Below, in pieces: positions 60,391-64,000 of a stretch of 64,000 nucleotides of DNA. This stretch comes from Acidobacteriota bacterium (GTDB taxonomy: Bacteria; Acidobacteriota; Terriglobia; Acidiferrales; UBA7541). Numbering within the stretch: position 1 is the stretch's first letter; each line of letters begins with the position of its first letter. The notes under the pieces are model-generated. The model saw nothing but the letters and a program-made list of their open reading frames with translations, had not been told where the DNA came from and did no database searches. The DNA lies in NCBI GenBank assembly GCA_003225295.1, contig QHYZ01000056.1:1-64000 (forward strand), read 5' to 3'. A program made the translations under genes and the position numbers.

Positions 60391-61581
60391 TTGGGAAGCA
60401 CGGAAACTTTGGAAAACACAGAAGCGCAGCTCCGGCCTGGACGGGGCGACCGGGAAGTCATCGTTGTTGGCGGCTCCGCTGCGGGACTCTTCACCGCCGC
60501 GAGGGTGGCACGCGGCGGCCGTAGCGTGCGCGTGCTGGAATCAAAACCGCAATTCGAGCCCGCGGCTCGGACGTTGATTGTTACGGATCACTTCCGCAAC
60601 CAAATGGGGGTTTCCGCTCGCGAAAGCATCATCAACGAGATTCGCCGTTTCGAGCTTTTTACCGACGGCCGCTCGGCACAGGTCGCGCTGAGCAAGCCTG
60701 ATCTGATCATTGAGCGCTCGCGCCTGATTCCCGCGCTGGCCCGCGAGGCCCACGAGGCCGGCGCGGCACTATCGTTCGATACGCGTTTCCTGGGTATCGG
60801 TCCGAATGCCCGCGGCTTGCGGCTGGAAGTGGAATCCGGCGGCAAGCGCGAAGAGCTGCACGCGGACAGCGTGGTTGGCGCAGATGGCGCCGCGAGCCGA
60901 GTGGCGCGTGCTTCCGGCTGGCCCCCCATCGAGACGGTGCCACTCGTTCAAGCCATCGTGCGCCTGCCGAAAGACTGCCCTCCCGATACCACCCGCGTCT
61001 GGTTCGTGCCCGATGATACGCCTTACTTTTACTGGCTGATTCCCGAATCGCCCGAACGTGGCGCGCTGGGTGTGATCGGCGAGCACGGCAGCGACACGAA
61101 GCGCTGCTTCGAACGCTTCCTTGAAAAGAAACAGTTGGAGCCGCTCGAATGGCAAGGCGCGCGCATCCCGGTCTATCGCGGCTGGGTGCCGGTACGGCGG
61201 CAAGTCGGGAACGGCGAAGTTTACCTGGTGGGTGACGCCGCAGCGCAGGTCAAAGTTTCAACTGTAGGGGGAATCGTTACCGGTTTTCGCGGCGCGCTGG
61301 GCGTCTCCGAGGCACTCTTGCAGAATGGCAAGAGCCGGGAGCTAGCCGCCTTGCGGCGCGAACTCGGAACCCATTGGCTGATTCGCCGCGCGCTGCACCA
61401 TTTTGAGCAGAAGGATTATTCACAGCTCGTGGATCTGCTGGATGCTTCGACGCGGCAATCGCTTGGCGAAATCAACCGCGATGAGTCCACCCGTTTATTG
61501 TGGAACGTGGTGCGCCGGCAGCCGCGCCTCGTACTCCTCGGGCTGCGCGGCTTGCTCATGGGCAAAGCCGAAAGTAGTTAG
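60391..61581 (+). CDS. FAD-dependent oxidoreductase (geranylgeranyl-reductase-like)
   Basis: The protein has about 396 residues. The dinucleotide site is VIVVGGSAAGLFTAARV, followed by RVLESKP. A second FAD contact is VVGADGAASRVAR, and a third is VYLVGDAAAQVKVSTVGGIVTG, the GDA motif of the p-hydroxybenzoate hydroxylase/geranylgeranyl reductase group. The C-terminal 100 residues are helical. The start is uncertain: TTG 60391 has GGGAAGG upstream, and the frame is open to 60253. The substrate is unknown; a lipid (polyprenol or lipid carrier) is possible given the WecA-like gene before it. Confidence 0.78.
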   Translation: MGSTETLENTEAQLRPGRGDREVIVVGGSAAGLFTAARVARGGRSVRVLESKPQFEPAARTLIVTDHFRNQMGVSARESIINEIRRFELFTDGRSAQVALSKPDLIIERSRLIPALAREAHEAGAALSFDTRFLGIGPNARGLRLEVESGGKREELHADSVVGADGAASRVARASGWPPIETVPLVQAIVRLPKDCPPDTTRVWFVPDDTPYFYWLIPESPERGALGVIGEHGSDTKRCFERFLEKKQLEPLEWQGARIPVYRGWVPVRRQVGNGEVYLVGDAAAQVKVSTVGGIVTGFRGALGVSEALLQNGKSRELAALRRELGTHWLIRRALHHFEQKDYSQLVDLLDASTRQSLGEINRDESTRLLWNVVRRQPRLVLLGLRGLLMGKAESS

Positions 61582-61610
61582 ACCAAGCCTCGGCCGGCCT
61601 GCCCAATCAC

Positions 61611-64000
61611 TCAAAACAAATCGAACGAGAAGATGTGGCCGGTCGAGTCACCCACATAGAATTTCTGGATAACGGTGTCAAAACTTGGATCGCCGATGGT
61701 CGCGCCGGCATTAATGAGGCGATTCGCGGCGTTCGCGCCGGTTGTCGGATTGATCTTGTACAAATGACCGTCCGAAGAAGCGACGTACATGAATTCGGCT
61801 TGCGGCGGCGGACTGAACACGAGTGAAGAGGGGTTGGTAATCGCGGGATTCACCCATCCGCCGGGTGAAACCGAGAAGGTGACGGGGGCACATGTCGCGA
61901 GCGGATAGGCCACGTGGACTTTGGATACGCCGGTCGAAGTGGAAAAGAACACATCGTCGTTTAAGGCCGCGGTTTCAATGGGAATGGGGAAGCCCCGGGG
62001 AGTGACGCCCAGAGCGGCGCTGCCCGTGGCGCAATTGATGATATCCGTGCGCACGGCGTAAAGCACCCCGCCGTTGGTGGTGACATAGATCACCCGGCCG
62101 TCGAAGTTTTCGGTCGGCGCCTGGTCGATATCGTTCAGGCTGAAGGACGCCGATAGAGCTCCGGTATTGGTGCTGATTTTCCAAAGGCTGGGCTGGGCAA
62201 TACCACCAGCGGAGCGGCTGGCGACCCAAGCCATGTTGTTGACGTAGTCTACATACGGAGTGGCGTTCACGATGTCCATGTTCCCCGGATTGAGTGTCCA
62301 AACCGTTGCGCCGGTGTTTCCGTTCAAGCCGAAAACCCTATTGTTGGTTGTGCTGCCCGCGCCGACATTTCGCGTGGCCACGATGACCAGGTCAAAAGCG
62401 CTGAGGTAGCCAACTCCGCTGAACGACTTCACCTGGACGGCTGGGGCCGCCAGGAAACCGCTGCCAGCGCCAGTGGTCAGCACTGCGGTTTGCCACAGCA
62501 AGGCGCCCGTGTCTGCACGGAAGGCATAAACCGTGCCGTCGCCTGCGGCCACATAAGTGACGGCACAGACGTTTTTGCAGGTGGGATGGGATGTATCTGA
62601 AGCAGCGATAAGCGGAGGCCGTCCCTGGATCGCGCCACCGGTAACACCCGATGTTCCACCGGGCTGATAATTGCGCTGGCCGTTGGTGACGCTCATGGCG
62701 TGAACCGAGTTGTCGTTTCCACCGGTAACAACAATATTTCCGGGATCCAAGGCCGGTGCCGCCAGAGTCGTTGCGCCCGTCTTGTAACTCCAGTTCTTGT
62801 TCGCGCCCCCGCCGGCCACCGTGGTGTTCGTTTGTGTAGCGGTGTTGCCGAAAGAATAGTGAGGTGCAGCAGTGGAAGCCGCCCCGGCAATGGCCGTGGC
62901 ATCGTGGGTGTAGGCTCTGTAGGCGTACGGCGTGCCAGGAAGAACGATGCTGTTGTCTCCGTTTTCATCAAAGGCGCTGACGGTCGCGAACGCGCCGGTG
63001 TTGGCGGCGATGAATTGCCCGGCAACGGGCTGCGCCCCGGTGTTGTAGACCGTACCGTCGGCCGGAGCAAACGTCGGCGCGACGCCTCCTGCCTGCTTGG
63101 CGAACAATACGCCGTCGTAATTGGCATTTGTCGAGCCGATCGGAAACGTCCAGTTCAGCGTGATTTCCGAAATTCCCAGCGTCGGCACGCCGAGCGTCAC
63201 ATCGCGCAGATAGCGCAGGTTGAGCGTCGGCTGGTTGGCCACGATGTTTTCGCGCGATCCATACAAAGGCGACAAGGCATTGGCCGACTCGGCGGCGACG
63301 GCGGTCACCGGCTCGGGCTCGGTGTAGCGGCGGGCCAGGAAATTGTCGAAGTCGTAGTTCACTGGATTGCCGTCATAGACAAAGAGTCCGACGGAGCCGG
63401 CGGTCGTAACGTTGTTGTTGCCGACGATGGACGGCGCCTGCAGTACGCCACCGACGTAGGTGCGCATCGTTGCGGGGCTTCCGAAAAATGCTCCGGCGAC
63501 GGTATAGAACGTGGCGTCGACCCAGGGGTAGAGCGGCTCCTGCAAGCTAAGGAACGCGCCGGCATTCCAAGACGCGAGCTGCGACACTCGCTGGTTCGTA
63601 AGTGCTCCGATGGTGATGAACTGCAAGCAAGAACGGTACGCGGTCATATTGGCAGCCGTGGTCCCGCCAACCCGCCCCAGCGGGCATCCCGTGCTCTCCA
63701 GCCCCGCGACGGTAGTCATTCGAACGTCGGCCTGAACCAGCACGTCCCTCTCGTTGGCAACAGCAGTAAAGTAAATGACGTTTCGATTGGCGCCCACGGC
63801 ATTGGATTCGCGAAGGATCCGGTTTGTCCCGACGTCGGCCACCACGTTCCAAGGCCCCCCACCTTGTACCGTCCAGCCGGCAGGCGGCTGAGCAAGCGTA
63901 TCGGCGTCAAAATTGTCGTAGGCAAGATAGACGTTGTTCAGGTTAGCCGGGGGAGCAGGTGCGTTGGCGCTGCCGTAGAACAACGAGTAGCTCGCGTCTG
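61611..64000 (-). CDS. Large secreted beta-propeller (PQQ-repeat-like) protein, 5' part beyond window
   Basis: At least 796 residues are present and the frame runs off the right edge, so the N-terminus is missing. The first about 220 residues are a beta-rich domain of LamG/jelly-roll type (AYDNFDADTLAQPPAGW; later GSVGLFVYDGNPVNYDFDNF). The remainder consists of PQQ-like blades: DGTVYAFRADTGALLWQTAV, VFGLNGNTGATVWTLNPG, LWKISTNTGALSAS, GVLYAVRTD and DGHLYKINPTTGA. It lacks enzyme motifs in the visible part and is expected to be secreted or surface-attached. It is convergent with the FAD oxidoreductase gene (29 bp apart). Confidence 0.8.
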   Translation of the reverse strand, partial: DASYSLFYGSANAPAPPANLNNVYLAYDNFDADTLAQPPAGWTVQGGGPWNVVADVGTNRILRESNAVGANRNVIYFTAVANERDVLVQADVRMTTVAGLESTGCPLGRVGGTTAANMTAYRSCLQFITIGALTNQRVSQLASWNAGAFLSLQEPLYPWVDATFYTVAGAFFGSPATMRTYVGGVLQAPSIVGNNNVTTAGSVGLFVYDGNPVNYDFDNFLARRYTEPEPVTAVAAESANALSPLYGSRENIVANQPTLNLRYLRDVTLGVPTLGISEITLNWTFPIGSTNANYDGVLFAKQAGGVAPTFAPADGTVYNTGAQPVAGQFIAANTGAFATVSAFDENGDNSIVLPGTPYAYRAYTHDATAIAGAASTAAPHYSFGNTATQTNTTVAGGGANKNWSYKTGATTLAAPALDPGNIVVTGGNDNSVHAMSVTNGQRNYQPGGTSGVTGGAIQGRPPLIAASDTSHPTCKNVCAVTYVAAGDGTVYAFRADTGALLWQTAVLTTGAGSGFLAAPAVQVKSFSGVGYLSAFDLVIVATRNVGAGSTTNNRVFGLNGNTGATVWTLNPGNMDIVNATPYVDYVNNMAWVASRSAGGIAQPSLWKISTNTGALSASFSLNDIDQAPTENFDGRVIYVTTNGGVLYAVRTDIINCATGSAALGVTPRGFPIPIETAALNDDVFFSTSTGVSKVHVAYPLATCAPVTFSVSPGGWVNPAITNPSSLVFSPPPQAEFMYVASSDGHLYKINPTTGANAANRLINAGATIGDPSFDTVIQKFYVGDSTGHIFSFDLF

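Noticed and set aside
1-64000. CRISPR array or phage region
   Set aside because: No regularly spaced repeats, Cas genes, integrase, capsid or tail genes were seen. The only mobile trace is the tnpB tail.

Overview
The window looks like a chromosomal segment of an Acidobacteriota bacterium, probably a soil member near the Terriglobia. It is GC-rich and carries several families named for this phylum: an ADOP-type duplicated FtsX/MacB permease (TIGR03434), four TIGR03435 domains, a VWFA-related acidobacterial protein (TIGR03436), and two Oar-like TonB-dependent receptors with an N-terminal carboxypeptidase-regulatory domain. No rRNA, phage or CRISPR array was seen. There is one tRNA with a CAT anticodon, and the tail of an IS200/IS605-type tnpB lies at the left edge.

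Layout. (1) 1-2844: end of an IS200/IS605-like element, then the ADOP permease. (2) 3223-14568, all on the minus strand: a seven-gene run blaI, two M56(BlaR1)-TIGR03435 fusions, two stand-alone TIGR03435 proteins, an Oar-like receptor and a VWFA protein. Gaps run from a 4-bp overlap to 75 bp, so I read it as one BlaI-controlled operon. The sensor domain of BlaR1 has been replaced by TIGR03435, and the stand-alone proteins look like truncated duplicates of the fusion genes. I consider this the most unusual system in the window. (3) 14683-20256: a decayed TlpA/thioredoxin-like fragment, a divergent receiver protein, a secreted carboxypeptidase-regulatory-repeat protein, a TPR protein, the tRNA and a DUF2911 protein.

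(4) 20405-40081: a polyamine or amine uptake and breakdown region. On the minus strand are an Oar-like receptor, two class III aminotransferases, an APC permease and an aldehyde dehydrogenase. On the plus strand are a MerR-XRE-cupin regulator, a secreted amidohydrolase, a complete PotD-A-B-C transporter, a Tat-exported flavin amine oxidase and an aminoacylase-like hydrolase. The two arms diverge from 30272-30377, which holds an 8-bp inverted repeat next to a good sigma70-type promoter. The inferred scheme is: amine enters through the outer-membrane receptor, the ABC transporter and the APC permease; it is deaminated by the oxidase or aminotransferases; the aldehyde is oxidised; and GABA is transaminated. 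The XRE-cupin part resembles PuuR, the E. coli putrescine repressor.

(5) 40171-49185: mixed housekeeping and hypothetical genes, including an MBL-PilZ fusion, a CDF metal exporter, a tiny zinc-ribbon protein, a STAS protein, a YdeI-like protein, a DUF1015 protein, a HAD phosphatase and an SH3-like secreted protein. (6) 49333-61581, all on the plus strand: a surface-polysaccharide locus with three GT4 glycosyltransferases, a membrane transglutaminase-like protein, an asparagine synthase, a carbamoyltransferase, a nucleotide-sugar epimerase, a WecA/MraY-like phosphosugar transferase and an FAD oxidoreductase. (7) 61611-64000: the C-terminal part of a large secreted beta-propeller protein cut by the right edge.

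All calls come from reading the sequence and translations. No database search was run, and start codons were chosen from ribosome binding sites and family N-termini.
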